Source: Kiritimatiellia bacterium (lineage in GTDB: Bacteria > Verrucomicrobiota > Kiritimatiellia > UBA8416 > YA12-FULL-48-11). Taken from it: a stretch of DNA of 64,000 nucleotides. Each line of letters opens with the position of its first letter. Position 1 is the first letter of the stretch. The notes beneath the pieces are model-generated. The model saw only the letters and a list, made by a program, of their open reading frames with translations, searched no databases and was not told the origin of the DNA. Position numbers and translations under genes: made by a program. Location: assembly GCA_028716365.1 (NCBI GenBank), contig JAQUPZ010000008.1, positions 62,001 to 126,000 of the forward strand, written 5' to 3'. Of this stretch, positions 54,741 to 63,978 are shown in pieces.

Positions 54741-55886
54741 ATGTCAACCGGGAAACTGAGAGTCGCTGTCGTCGGAGGCGGAATGATTGCCAATTCCGCG
54801 CATATTCCCGCCTGGCAGGCACAGCCGGGGGCGGAGGTCGTGGGCGTGGCTGATAGTGTGATGGAAAATGCCAATGCAACTGCCAAGCGTCACCACATCC
54901 CGCACGCTTTCGGCGATATGGAAAGAATGCTGGCGGAATTAAAGCCCGATGTTGTTTCGATCTGTACACCGGCCGGCTGTCATAAAACACAAACGATTGC
55001 GGCGTTGCAGACCGGCGCTCATGTTCTTTGCGAGAAGCCGTTGGCTATTACAAGTACCGATGCGGCAGAAATGTTCCAGGCTGCTGAGACGGCAAACCGG
55101 CACTTGATGGTCGGTCAATCAATGCGGTTTTATAACCAGGTTGCCGCGGCCAAGGAATTTGCTGTAACCGGTCAGTTGGGCGAAATCTACTGTGCAGATG
55201 CAGCCCGTCTCCGCAGGCGCGGTATACCGACCCATGGATCTTTTCATGTAAAAGCTCTTTCAGGCGGGGGTGTTCTTTATGACCTTGGAGTCCACATGCT
55301 GGATTTGGTCCTGTGGATCATGGGGAACCCGAAAGTTATTGCGGTTTCAGGCATGACTTATACCAAGCTTGCGAATCGCGATGAGGGACTTATCACTTCA
55401 GCGGTCGAGAGTGGAGCTTTCGCCGGCGGGGTTAGCGGCCGATCATATGATTACCGCAAGTTCGATGTGGAAGATTTCGCGACGGCATTTCTGCGGCTGG
55501 ATAACGGCGGTACCATCAGTTTGCGGGTCTGCTGGGCGGCGAATGTGCCTGACAGTGCTGGCGGCGTCTTGATCATGGGTACGGAAGGGGGGCTATCATT
55601 CGATCCGCGGGTATTGGACCTCAAATTGGTCAAAAACATGGGTCGCTACCAGGTCGATGTCACTCCGAAACTGTTACCGCCCGAACCCAATCATCCTTTT
55701 TACGCCCATTGGAAAGAGGTCGCGCATTTCATGCGCGTAATTCGGGGCGAGGAAGAATTGTGCGTAAAAAAAGAGGAAGCTTTGAACGTCATACGGTCAT
55801 TGGAAGCGATTTACCAGTCAGCGGCCGAGGGACGCGAAGTGCGTCTGGACACAGCGGCCGGAAAAAAAACAGGAGTCAGAAAATGA
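54741..55886 (+). CDS. Gfo/Idh/MocA family oxidoreductase
   Basis: A 381-residue cytoplasmic Gfo/Idh protein: LRVAVVGGGMIANSAHIPAWQ, SICTPAGCH, HVLCEKPLAIT (EKP), and the GGVLYDLGVHMLDLVLW pattern with the family aspartate and histidine. It probably oxidises or reduces an inositol- or sugar-type substrate. GGGAGG precedes the start at 54741. Its stop overlaps the next gene's start (ATGA). Confidence 0.9.
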   Translation: MSTGKLRVAVVGGGMIANSAHIPAWQAQPGAEVVGVADSVMENANATAKRHHIPHAFGDMERMLAELKPDVVSICTPAGCHKTQTIAALQTGAHVLCEKPLAITSTDAAEMFQAAETANRHLMVGQSMRFYNQVAAAKEFAVTGQLGEIYCADAARLRRRGIPTHGSFHVKALSGGGVLYDLGVHMLDLVLWIMGNPKVIAVSGMTYTKLANRDEGLITSAVESGAFAGGVSGRSYDYRKFDVEDFATAFLRLDNGGTISLRVCWAANVPDSAGGVLIMGTEGGLSFDPRVLDLKLVKNMGRYQVDVTPKLLPPEPNHPFYAHWKEVAHFMRVIRGEEELCVKKEEALNVIRSLEAIYQSAAEGREVRLDTAAGKKTGVRK

Positions 55887-57025
55887 GCAGGAAATATCGC
55901 GTTGGAATCATTGGTTTTTCGCATCCCCATATCAATCACGTGGCTTCCATGTTTGCCGCGCATCCTCAGGTGTCGTTAGCGGCTTGTGCCGATACCAGGC
56001 CACTACGTCCGGAAAAGAGAGTTGTACCTTATACCAGGGAATGGAACCGGAAGAATGTCATGAAGCTGGCCAATATTCCGAAAGGTTACGAAGATTACCA
56101 CCAAATGCTGAAGGAAGAGAAATTTGATATTGTTCTCATTAATTCTGAAAATGCCCAGCATCCGGATGTGGTAGAAGCCTGTGCCAAGGCTGGCGCTCAC
56201 GTGTGTGTCGAAAAGCCAATGGCGATGTCGTTGGAAGACGCGTTGCGAATGGATCGGGCTTGCAGGAAAGCCGGAACGATGTTGATTGTCAATTGGCCGG
56301 CCACCTGGCTCCCGCATGCACGCAAAGCGAAAGAACTGGTCGATGCAGGTGCAATCGGGCAGGTGCTCGAAATCGATTACCGTGTTGGACATTCGGGGCC
56401 TTTTGGACCGGGTGCGGAACATAAGGGAGTCAGTGAAGCATCGACTCCTCTTACGGATGAGGAACGCGGAGCGATCTGGTTACATCAGGTGGCGGCGGGT
56501 GGCGGCGCGATGATAGACTTATGCTGCTATGGAGTAATGTACAGTCTCTGGTACACAGGCGAACGTGCTACTGCCGCCCAGGGCATGAAAGCCAATCTCA
56601 ACAGCCCATGGTGTGATGCAGACGACAATGGCGTCATTGTCGTCAGGTTTCCCAAGGCCATTGCCGTAGCCCGGGGATCCTGGACCACGATGGGTAAAAC
56701 ATATCTAAGTGCCGGTCCTCTTATGCTGTTCGGCGCTACCGGAGCCCTGTCCTTCGAAATTTACGGGGAGAAACCGGTTGTAAGGGTAACGCATGGTGCA
56801 GGCAAGGATCCGGAGATTTTTGAGCCGGAACCACTGCCGAAAAACCACGGCAACCTGGCCGAGGAATTCCTCAATCATCTGGACACGGGAGAGCCGGTGC
56901 ACCAGACCCTGACGGCGGGGTTCAATCTCGAAATGACCGCAATTCTGGATGCCGGTATACGTTCTGCCAGACATGGCAACTTGGAAAATGTCAACGACCC
57001 AGCGCGGTGTGCGGCTGGTCGCTAG
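55883..57025 (+). CDS. Gfo/Idh/MocA family oxidoreductase
   Basis: A 380-residue Gfo/Idh protein: RVGIIGFSHPHINHVASMFAAHP, ENAQHPDVVEACAKAGAHVCVEKPMAMS (EKP) and GGGAMIDLCCYGVMYSLW. It overlaps the upstream gene by four bases and is followed by the transporter after nine. Three consecutive Gfo/Idh genes suggest a multi-step oxidation/reduction sequence such as transient keto formation, but individual steps cannot be assigned. Confidence 0.9.
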   Translation: MSRKYRVGIIGFSHPHINHVASMFAAHPQVSLAACADTRPLRPEKRVVPYTREWNRKNVMKLANIPKGYEDYHQMLKEEKFDIVLINSENAQHPDVVEACAKAGAHVCVEKPMAMSLEDALRMDRACRKAGTMLIVNWPATWLPHARKAKELVDAGAIGQVLEIDYRVGHSGPFGPGAEHKGVSEASTPLTDEERGAIWLHQVAAGGGAMIDLCCYGVMYSLWYTGERATAAQGMKANLNSPWCDADDNGVIVVRFPKAIAVARGSWTTMGKTYLSAGPLMLFGATGALSFEIYGEKPVVRVTHGAGKDPEIFEPEPLPKNHGNLAEEFLNHLDTGEPVHQTLTAGFNLEMTAILDAGIRSARHGNLENVNDPARCAAGR

Positions 57026-57034
57026 GAGGGTATC

Positions 57035-58501
57035 ATGTCAGGTACGTGGTTCATGTATTTGAGACTGTTGACGCTCATGTTCCTGGAGTTTTTCATATGG
57101 GGCGCATGGATTGTTCCGATCAGCAGTTACATGAATGCCACCCTCGGTTTCAGCGGCACACAGATCGGCTGGATTTGCGGGGCGTCCGCCCTGGGAGCAC
57201 TGGTATCACCTGTTTTTGTCGGTTATTTTGCAGATCGTTTTTTCTCCACCGAGCGCATCCTTGGCGTACTGCATTTTGCCGGCGCGGTGTGCCTTTGTCT
57301 TGCTGCAAGGCAGACCACCTTTCCGGCATTGATGACCGTGATTGTGATTGATGCACTTTGTTTCATGCCTACGCTTCCGTTGGTCAATAATCTCGTGTTC
57401 CGCCATATCGGGAAGTCTGAGCGGTTCTCATGGGTTATGATTGGCGCCACCATGGGCTGGATTGTTGCCGGACTGGTGGTGGGATTCTTGTTTGGCGAAA
57501 AGAATGGAATGTTTTTTTACCTGGCGGCAGGAGTTGAAACATTCCAGGCATTGTATTGTTTTACCCTTCCGCATACCCCGCCAAAAGGCAGTGATGCCAA
57601 GGGGCAGGATGTGTTCGGACTCACAGCCGTCAAGCTCCTGAAAGATCCGGCCTTTCTGGTATTTGCCGCGGCCATTCCGCTGGTCACAATTTCCAAGACT
57701 TTCTACACCACTTGGACCAATGCATTTCTGACGGAAATAATGCTTCCAAAACCAACCGCCTTGATGACGCTGTGCCAGATATCGGAACTTTTGACGATGA
57801 TCATTCTGCCGTGGTTCATTACCAAGATCGGATTAAAGCGAGTCCTGATGGTTGGAATGGCTGTCTGGGCAATTCGCTTCTTTGCATTTGGCACCATGAA
57901 TGTGGTGGCTGTAATCGCAGGGCTTCTGCTGCATGGGTTCTCGTATGGTTTCGTGGTCACCGGCGCTTCCATCTACGCGGAGCGCCTGGTACCGCCGGGA
58001 ATGAGTGCCCGCGCCCAGAGTTTCATTGCATTGCTGATTTTTGGGATCGGCATGTTCTTTGGCGCACAGGTGGCCGGTTTTACAGGCCAAGCATACAAGG
58101 CGAAAGGTATAACCACCATCAGGCAAGCTGCAAACGGCGCCGTGCAGCACGTCCAGGTGTCATTGCCGGCATGGAACAGTCCTTCTGCCGGAAAGGAAAT
58201 CCTGCCACAGGTGCTGGGAGCGCCGGATGACCGGTTGACACTTGCACTGATTGAAAACCTTCCGGAAAGCGGTATCGCCATCTGGAATGCGGGTAACCTG
58301 CTCTACGCCAGGAAGGATCTGATTGCGGCATTCAAGGAGGCCGACCGGGATGGTAACGGAATCGTGGAAAAATCAGAATGGGAAAAAATCCGGATGCACG
58401 CCTGGCCACAGATATGGGGTTGGGGAGCTTCGCTGGCCATTCTGGCATGCCTGCTGTTCTGGATCGGAGGCAAGGATCCGCAGCCCGTAAATAAGGAGTG
58501 A
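57035..58501 (+). CDS. MFS (nucleoside-symporter-like) transporter with EF-hand
   Basis: A 488-residue transporter with about 12 membrane segments, opening WFMYLRLLTLMFLEFFIWGAWIVPISSYM, as in nucleoside:H+ symporter-type MFS proteins. Before the last membrane segment, a soluble stretch (about 365-460) contains a complete EF-hand loop D437-R-D-G-N-G-I-V-E-K-S-E448, with Asp, Asp, Asn and terminal Glu ligands in register. A strong AGGAGGG site precedes it. It presumably imports the operon's substrate, and calcium may gate or stabilise it. Confidence 0.88.
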   Translation: MSGTWFMYLRLLTLMFLEFFIWGAWIVPISSYMNATLGFSGTQIGWICGASALGALVSPVFVGYFADRFFSTERILGVLHFAGAVCLCLAARQTTFPALMTVIVIDALCFMPTLPLVNNLVFRHIGKSERFSWVMIGATMGWIVAGLVVGFLFGEKNGMFFYLAAGVETFQALYCFTLPHTPPKGSDAKGQDVFGLTAVKLLKDPAFLVFAAAIPLVTISKTFYTTWTNAFLTEIMLPKPTALMTLCQISELLTMIILPWFITKIGLKRVLMVGMAVWAIRFFAFGTMNVVAVIAGLLLHGFSYGFVVTGASIYAERLVPPGMSARAQSFIALLIFGIGMFFGAQVAGFTGQAYKAKGITTIRQAANGAVQHVQVSLPAWNSPSAGKEILPQVLGAPDDRLTLALIENLPESGIAIWNAGNLLYARKDLIAAFKEADRDGNGIVEKSEWEKIRMHAWPQIWGWGASLAILACLLFWIGGKDPQPVNKE

Positions 58502-58505
58502 GTCC

Positions 58506-60743
58506 ATGATAACAGCAATAGCTGAAAATAAACTCTCTTATACCGACCGATTGATGGCTCTCTGCGCGGCAAAAAGTGCACAGACCAGGGAAAAACAACG
58601 TGTTCGAGGCTCAATGGATTCTGATGATCACGGCATCATACTGCCGCCGGAAGAACTCCGGAGAACTGTGCAGAGCGTGAACAGTTCGGGCGTGCCTTTC
58701 ACCGACGTGGTTCTGGACAGTTTCAAGCCCCGTCCAAATCATCCTAACGGGAACTTTTACGGACCGCGTGCATGTGGCGAGAATTTCCGCGCTCTTCTTG
58801 ACGTGCATCCGGTTTATATCGATCCGATGAGCTCGCTCGCAGGCGCCTACATGACCAATTTCCTATCTTACCGCACAGTTCATTGGAAGCCGGAGTTTGA
58901 TCGCAGCGAGTTGCTTGTGCAACATGAGAAGTACCACATCATTGGCGCCACCGGCGCGGTACAGCATATGTGCCAGGACATGGCCATCGGTCTCAAGCTG
59001 GGATGGGGCGGATTACTCGATAAGATCCACCATTACTGCGAGGCGAACATCGAAGCAAAGGAATTCTATGACGGACTTGAGCAAATGGTTCTCGGGATTC
59101 AGGACTGGATCCACCGGCATGCGGAGACCGCCCGTCGCATGGCTGCGGATCATCCTGATATGTCGGAGAACCTGATGGAGATAGCTGAGATGAATGAGTA
59201 CCTTGTTTCCAATCCTCCCCGCACGTTTCGCGAGGCATGCCAGTGGATTCTGTGGAATCTGCTTGTTACACGCATGTATAACGGTAGTGGGTCGCTTGGG
59301 AGGTTGGACTTGTTTCTCGAGCCTTACTATGAAGCTGATATACGTGCCGAAAGGCTGACCGATGAGGAGGCTGTCTTTCATATCGCCTGCATGCTGCTCC
59401 GGGACACTCCGTACCTCCAGCTTGGCGGACCGGACGCGACAGGCAAGGACATAATCAGCCGCGTTTCTTTCCTGGTGCTTGAAGCGGCCCACAAGCTTCG
59501 CACGCCTGTAAATGTCGGTATTTGTGTCGGGAAGGAAGTCGATCCGCAACTCCTGCGACGCGGCGTGGAGATATTACTGGAAGACCGCTGCGGCGTACCG
59601 AAGTTTCTGGGCGTGGATAATACTATTGCCGGTTTCACGCGCAGTGGATTTCCTGTCGAACTTGCGCGTGAGCGAGCCTATTCAGGTTGCCAGTGGTCTG
59701 CAATCCCCGGCCGGGAATATGCCATCCAGGACATTATCAAAATCAATTTCGTCAAGGTGTTCGATGTTGCCCTGAGGGAAATGATTCCGGACAGTGCCGT
59801 CCGACCTTGCACGGCTGAGTTGTGGGACCGCTTTGTGAAGCATCTGCGGCAGGCGGTTGCCATCACGGCCGCCGGAATTGATTTTCAATACAGGCACATG
59901 CACGAAGTGTTTCCCGAGCTGGCCATGGATCTGCTCTCGCACGGCCCGATTGAAAAAGGCCTCGATGCCAGTCATGGCGGCGTGGAGTATTATACTTTCG
60001 GTGTTGACGGTGCAGGCCTGGCGACTGTGGCCGACTCTTTTGCGGCGATTGAGGAGCGGGTCGAGAAACAGAGACGTCTCTCCTGGAAGCAACTGCTTGC
60101 CTGCCTCGATTCGAATTGGGCCGGTAATGACGGTGAACGCGCCCGGCTGATGATGAAAAACGTTCCCCGCTATGGCGCGGGTGGAACATCGGCAGATGCG
60201 TGGGCCAAGCGCATTGCAAGCACTTATACAGACCTGATAAAAGAGAAACGCACGCCGGACGGTCACATGATGATTCCCGGCCTGTTTTCCTGGGCGTTGT
60301 CCATATCAATGGGGAAAAAACTTTCTGCAACACCAGATGGACGACGTGCAGGTGAACCCATTTCACATGGCGCCAATCCCAATCCGGGCTTCAGGAAAGA
60401 TGGCGCTCCAACAGCACTGGCCGTGGCGGTTGCATCGGTTCAGCCGGGTTACGGAAACACCGCGCCACTCCAGATGGACCTGGATCCGTGTGCTTCCGGT
60501 TCCACTCGGGACATTGAAAATATCGAAAGTCTCATACGCGGACATTTTGAGCTGGGCGGCACTCAGATCAACGCCAATATTCTGGATCGAAACCGCATCA
60601 TTGAGGCCAATAAGAACCCGACCGGTTTTCCAGAACTTATCGTGCGTGTTACGGGGTTCAGTGCTTATTTTGCAAGCCTCTCGCCGGAGTTACGTCAAGT
60701 TGTCGTGGACCGGGTGATCCAGGAAAAAGGGGCGGCTGTATGA
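58506..60743 (+). CDS. Glycyl-radical enzyme with atypical active site
   Basis: A 745-residue enzyme of the pyruvate-formate-lyase superfamily. The glycyl-radical motif near the C-terminus is RVTGFSAYF (G717). The thiyl-radical cysteine is C395 in YSGCQWSAIPG. Glycyl-radical dehydratases and decarboxylases usually carry GCVE and pyruvate formate-lyase carries CC, so Gln-Trp after the cysteine is unusual. Length and the PFL-type helical barrel fit the family. AAGGAG precedes the start. The following gene is its activase (four-base overlap). The substrate is probably a product of the three upstream Gfo/Idh enzymes, such as a keto-sugar or cyclitol, which is inference. Confidence 0.93.
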   Translation: MITAIAENKLSYTDRLMALCAAKSAQTREKQRVRGSMDSDDHGIILPPEELRRTVQSVNSSGVPFTDVVLDSFKPRPNHPNGNFYGPRACGENFRALLDVHPVYIDPMSSLAGAYMTNFLSYRTVHWKPEFDRSELLVQHEKYHIIGATGAVQHMCQDMAIGLKLGWGGLLDKIHHYCEANIEAKEFYDGLEQMVLGIQDWIHRHAETARRMAADHPDMSENLMEIAEMNEYLVSNPPRTFREACQWILWNLLVTRMYNGSGSLGRLDLFLEPYYEADIRAERLTDEEAVFHIACMLLRDTPYLQLGGPDATGKDIISRVSFLVLEAAHKLRTPVNVGICVGKEVDPQLLRRGVEILLEDRCGVPKFLGVDNTIAGFTRSGFPVELARERAYSGCQWSAIPGREYAIQDIIKINFVKVFDVALREMIPDSAVRPCTAELWDRFVKHLRQAVAITAAGIDFQYRHMHEVFPELAMDLLSHGPIEKGLDASHGGVEYYTFGVDGAGLATVADSFAAIEERVEKQRRLSWKQLLACLDSNWAGNDGERARLMMKNVPRYGAGGTSADAWAKRIASTYTDLIKEKRTPDGHMMIPGLFSWALSISMGKKLSATPDGRRAGEPISHGANPNPGFRKDGAPTALAVAVASVQPGYGNTAPLQMDLDPCASGSTRDIENIESLIRGHFELGGTQINANILDRNRIIEANKNPTGFPELIVRVTGFSAYFASLSPELRQVVVDRVIQEKGAAV

Positions 60744-61651
60744 CCGGTCGCATTTTCGATATCCAGCGTTTTTCGACTCACGACGGTCCTGGTATCCGCA
60801 CCACCGTTTTTCTTAAAGGATGCCCGTTGAGTTGTGTCTGGTGTCACAATCCGGAGGGGATCAGCTGCCAGCCTCTTCTTTCATTTATTCCTTCAAAATG
60901 CACAGCTTGCGGTGAATGTGTCCGCATATGCCGGAAAAAGGCGCATACGCTGACAACAACGAATGGTACCATGGTCCATGCTCTGGATCGGCAACGATGT
61001 GTTGCCTGCGGTGAATGCGCCACGGTGTGTGATGCCGGCTGTCTGGAGATAGTGGGCCGTGACATGACGGTTGATGCGGTCATGAGCGAGATTCTCGCCG
61101 ACCGTGCATTTTATCAAAATGGCGGAGGGATAACGCTTTCCGGCGGCGAACCACTCGCACAGATTGACTTTACCTTTGCACTTCTGCAGACAGCTAAAAA
61201 AGAAGGCCTGAACTGTTGTCTCGAAACCTGTGGCTTCGCGAGTTGGGATTGCTTCACTCGAGTTTTACCACTGGTCGACATGTTCCTTTATGACTATAAA
61301 GTCACCAATCCGGAAGACCATAAGAGATATACAGGTCAATCAAACGAAACCATCCTGCGGAATCTTCGAAATTTGTACGACCATCAGGCAAAAATTCGAC
61401 TACAGTGTCCTGTTATTCCCGGCATGAATGATACTGAAGAACATCTTGCGGGAATCACGGCTCTGGCGAAGTCAATGCCTTTGCTGGAGGGGGTCAGTAT
61501 TCTGCCTTATCATCCGCTTGGAACAAGCAAGCTCGAGCGGTTCGGGTGGTCGCCCCGTGTCGCTATTCCTGTCGAAAACAACATCCGGCAGACTGCAGAG
61601 AAATGGTCTGGCCAATTGCATCAACTCGGTATTCGAGTAGTGTCCCGCTGA
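60740..61651 (+). CDS. Glycyl-radical enzyme activating protein (radical SAM)
   Basis: A 303-residue activase. The radical-SAM cluster is C28-x3-C32-x2-C35 (GCPLSCVWCHNPEG). Two extra ferredoxin-type clusters follow: C54-x2-C57-x2-C60-x3-C64 and C87-x2-C90-x2-C93-x3-C97. This layout is the dehydratase-type activase (as for GldB or CutC partners), longer than PflA. The GGEPLAQ SAM-binding motif is present. It overlaps the glycyl-radical gene by four bases, so the pair is co-translated. Confidence 0.95.
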   Translation: MTGRIFDIQRFSTHDGPGIRTTVFLKGCPLSCVWCHNPEGISCQPLLSFIPSKCTACGECVRICRKKAHTLTTTNGTMVHALDRQRCVACGECATVCDAGCLEIVGRDMTVDAVMSEILADRAFYQNGGGITLSGGEPLAQIDFTFALLQTAKKEGLNCCLETCGFASWDCFTRVLPLVDMFLYDYKVTNPEDHKRYTGQSNETILRNLRNLYDHQAKIRLQCPVIPGMNDTEEHLAGITALAKSMPLLEGVSILPYHPLGTSKLERFGWSPRVAIPVENNIRQTAEKWSGQLHQLGIRVVSR

Positions 61652-61679
61652 AACTAAATCGACTAAAGGAGATATGCCG

Positions 61680-62570
61680 GTGAATAGATTTTGTCAGCAA
61701 CTTAGCCGCCGTGAGATGATGGTCCGTGCCGCCAAAATGGTTGGGGGCTTGATGTTCAGTACTTCACTTGCCCCTTTGTTTGCTGCTTCTGAGAAGCGTT
61801 TCAAGATCGGAGCGGGAGACTGGTCGCTCGGTAAGATGGGCAATACTGCCGCACTGGAAGTGGCAAAGCAAATAGGCCTGGACGGAATCCAGGTCAGCCT
61901 CGGATCGCTGGCAAATAATATGCATCTTCGACAGGCCGATGTTCAGCAGCAGTATAAAGATGCCGCAAAACAAAACGGCGTCGAGATATCTTCATTGGCG
62001 ATCGGCGAACTCAACAATGTTCCCTATAAGAGCGATCCACGCACGATCGAATGGGTCAGCGACTGTATTGATGTCATGCAGGCACTTCATGTGAAAGTCA
62101 CGCTGTTGGCATTCTTTGGTAAAGGTAATTTGAAAGATGATAAAGGAGGCATGGACGAGGTTGTGCGGCGATTAAAAGTCGTGGCACCCAAAGCAGAAAA
62201 AGCCGGGGTTGTACTCGGTATTGAGAGTTATCTCAGCGCCGACGAACACATGGACATCATTCAGCGTGTCGGTTCGCCTGCAGTTCAGGTATACTACGAC
62301 GTAAACAACTCTATAAGACAGGGTTACGATATCTACAAGGAAATCCGCCAGCTTGGCCGGCAACACATTTGTGAATTCCACATGAAGGAAAAGGGCGCTC
62401 TGCTCGGCCAGGGTCTTGTGGATTACAGTAAGGTACGCAAAGCGATTGACGACATTGGATATACCGGCTGGATACAAATCGAAGAAGCCGTACCAAAAGG
62501 TACAACGGTTCAAGAAAGTTACATCACTAATCTGAAATTTCTACGCAACCTGTTTCCCATAAATGTCTGA
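61680..62570 (+). CDS. TAT-exported sugar phosphate isomerase/epimerase-like TIM barrel
   Basis: A 296-residue barrel protein with a TAT-type leader (SRREMMVRAAKMVGGLMF). Landmarks of the AP-endonuclease-2 family are LGIESYLSADEHM (Glu), VQVYYDVNNSIRQG (Asp), ICEFHMKEKG (His) and WIQIEEAVP (Glu). The start is GTG at 61680, eight bases from AAGGAG; an ATG at 61674 sits on the ribosome-binding site. It is a paralogue of the gene at 16917. It may interconvert sugars feeding the Gfo/Idh and glycyl-radical steps. Confidence 0.84.
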   Translation: MNRFCQQLSRREMMVRAAKMVGGLMFSTSLAPLFAASEKRFKIGAGDWSLGKMGNTAALEVAKQIGLDGIQVSLGSLANNMHLRQADVQQQYKDAAKQNGVEISSLAIGELNNVPYKSDPRTIEWVSDCIDVMQALHVKVTLLAFFGKGNLKDDKGGMDEVVRRLKVVAPKAEKAGVVLGIESYLSADEHMDIIQRVGSPAVQVYYDVNNSIRQGYDIYKEIRQLGRQHICEFHMKEKGALLGQGLVDYSKVRKAIDDIGYTGWIQIEEAVPKGTTVQESYITNLKFLRNLFPINV

Positions 62571-62648
62571 AACACATAGAATCATTCATGAACAGGTGAT
62601 TGGTTTGTATGCTGTAAACTAGCTGATTAAAGCAGTTCTACTTGATTT

Positions 62649-62676
62649 CGAGTCAGGACTCGTGGCATGGTATATT
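62649..62676 (+). promoter_or_regulatory. Hairpin and extended -10 before uxaE
   Basis: CGAGTC-AG-GACTCG (62649-62662) is a perfect 6-bp inverted repeat just upstream of TGGTATATT (62668-62676), which looks like an extended -10 box. The pair suggests a separate, regulated promoter for uxaE, about 60 bases before its start. Confidence 0.4.
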
Positions 62677-62733
62677 CAGCATTTCGCCGTTTACATTGGC
62701 CGCCAATGCTATTAAAGAAGGGGAATTTCTTAT

Positions 62734-63978
62734 ATGAAACAAATCGAAAGATTCTCGTTGGGCATGGGCGACCGGTTCGCTCACGAAGGTAAAGCACAAC
62801 TGCAGGCAATCGTTCAGGCAGGAAAAGCAGGTATTAATCTCGCGCCTGTCTGGAACAAGTCCAATCGTGAACACACCATTATAAAATCCAAGCCTGATGA
62901 CGTGCGGCTGGAAGCAAATACGGCGGTAAAAGCGCTGGGATGGGGTGGGGCATATTATGTCGATGCAGATCATATCGGACTGGCAACAGTCGATAATTTC
63001 ATTTCAGCCTGTGATTTTTTTACCCTTGATGTTGCTGATTTTACCGGTAAAGCCGCCCCAAAAAATGACATTGAACAGTTCGTAAAAGAGCAGGGGAAAT
63101 ATCGTGGTTCGCTTGTAATTCCAGGCATTTCTGCGCCTTTCGAAATTAACGATGATCTGCTTCGCCGGGCCGCTTCGAAGTTCCTTCTATCCATCAAGGA
63201 AGCAGGACGTATTTACCGGCATGTCCGTGAACGCAAAGGTGACGACTTTGTCACCGAGGTTTCTGTGGATGAAACGGACACACCCCAGACCCCGATAGAG
63301 CTGTTTCTTATCCTGGTCATGCTTGCCCGTGAAAAAGTCCCGGCACAGACAATCGCCCCGAAGTTTACCGGGCGTTTCAACAAAGGCGTGGATTATGTTG
63401 GCAATCTTGCGCAATTCGAGAAGGAGTTTGATGAAGATCTGGCCGTCATTTCGTTCGCAGTACGTGAACTTGGACTTCCGCCAATGCTTAAATTGAGCGT
63501 CCATTCCGGCAGTGATAAATTCTCTCTCTATCCGATAATCAACCGGCTGATCAAAAAACATAAGGCCGGTCTGCATGTTAAAACAGCCGGAACAACATGG
63601 CTGGAAGAAGTCATAGGACTTGCCGAAGCAGGAGGTGATGGATTACGTATCGCACAGGAAATATATGCCAAGGCCTATCCTCGTGCCGCCGAATTAATAG
63701 CGCCTTACGCTCCTGTGGTGGATATTGATGTCTCCCGGCTTCCTGCGCCGGACAAAGTTGCAAAATGGACATCGGGCGATTTCGTGATGACTTTAAGACA
63801 TGATCAATCCTGCGCTGGATATAATCCACAGTTCCGGCAATTTATCCACGTATCATTCAAGGTTGCTGCAGAACTTGGGACCCGTTACACCGATGCTCTC
63901 AAGGAATATGCTGATATGACTTCCCGTAACGTCACCACCAACTTATTCAAGCGTCATATTATTCCGCTTTTTAAGTGA
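62734..63978 (+). CDS. uxaE: Tagaturonate epimerase UxaE
   Basis: A 414-residue protein with the UxaE pattern: MGDRFAHEGKAQLQAI, YYVDADHIG, EVSVDETDTPQTP, LSVHSGSDKFSLYP, LHVKTAGTTWLEEVIGLA and FIHVSFKVA. UxaE interconverts tagaturonate and fructuronate in galacturonate catabolism. Compared with the Thermotoga enzyme as I recall it, this version begins directly at the GxGDR motif and lacks an N-terminal extension. AAGGGG precedes the start. It follows the operon by 163 bases with its own candidate promoter. The window ends soon after. Confidence 0.88.
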   Translation: MKQIERFSLGMGDRFAHEGKAQLQAIVQAGKAGINLAPVWNKSNREHTIIKSKPDDVRLEANTAVKALGWGGAYYVDADHIGLATVDNFISACDFFTLDVADFTGKAAPKNDIEQFVKEQGKYRGSLVIPGISAPFEINDDLLRRAASKFLLSIKEAGRIYRHVRERKGDDFVTEVSVDETDTPQTPIELFLILVMLAREKVPAQTIAPKFTGRFNKGVDYVGNLAQFEKEFDEDLAVISFAVRELGLPPMLKLSVHSGSDKFSLYPIINRLIKKHKAGLHVKTAGTTWLEEVIGLAEAGGDGLRIAQEIYAKAYPRAAELIAPYAPVVDIDVSRLPAPDKVAKWTSGDFVMTLRHDQSCAGYNPQFRQFIHVSFKVAAELGTRYTDALKEYADMTSRNVTTNLFKRHIIPLFK

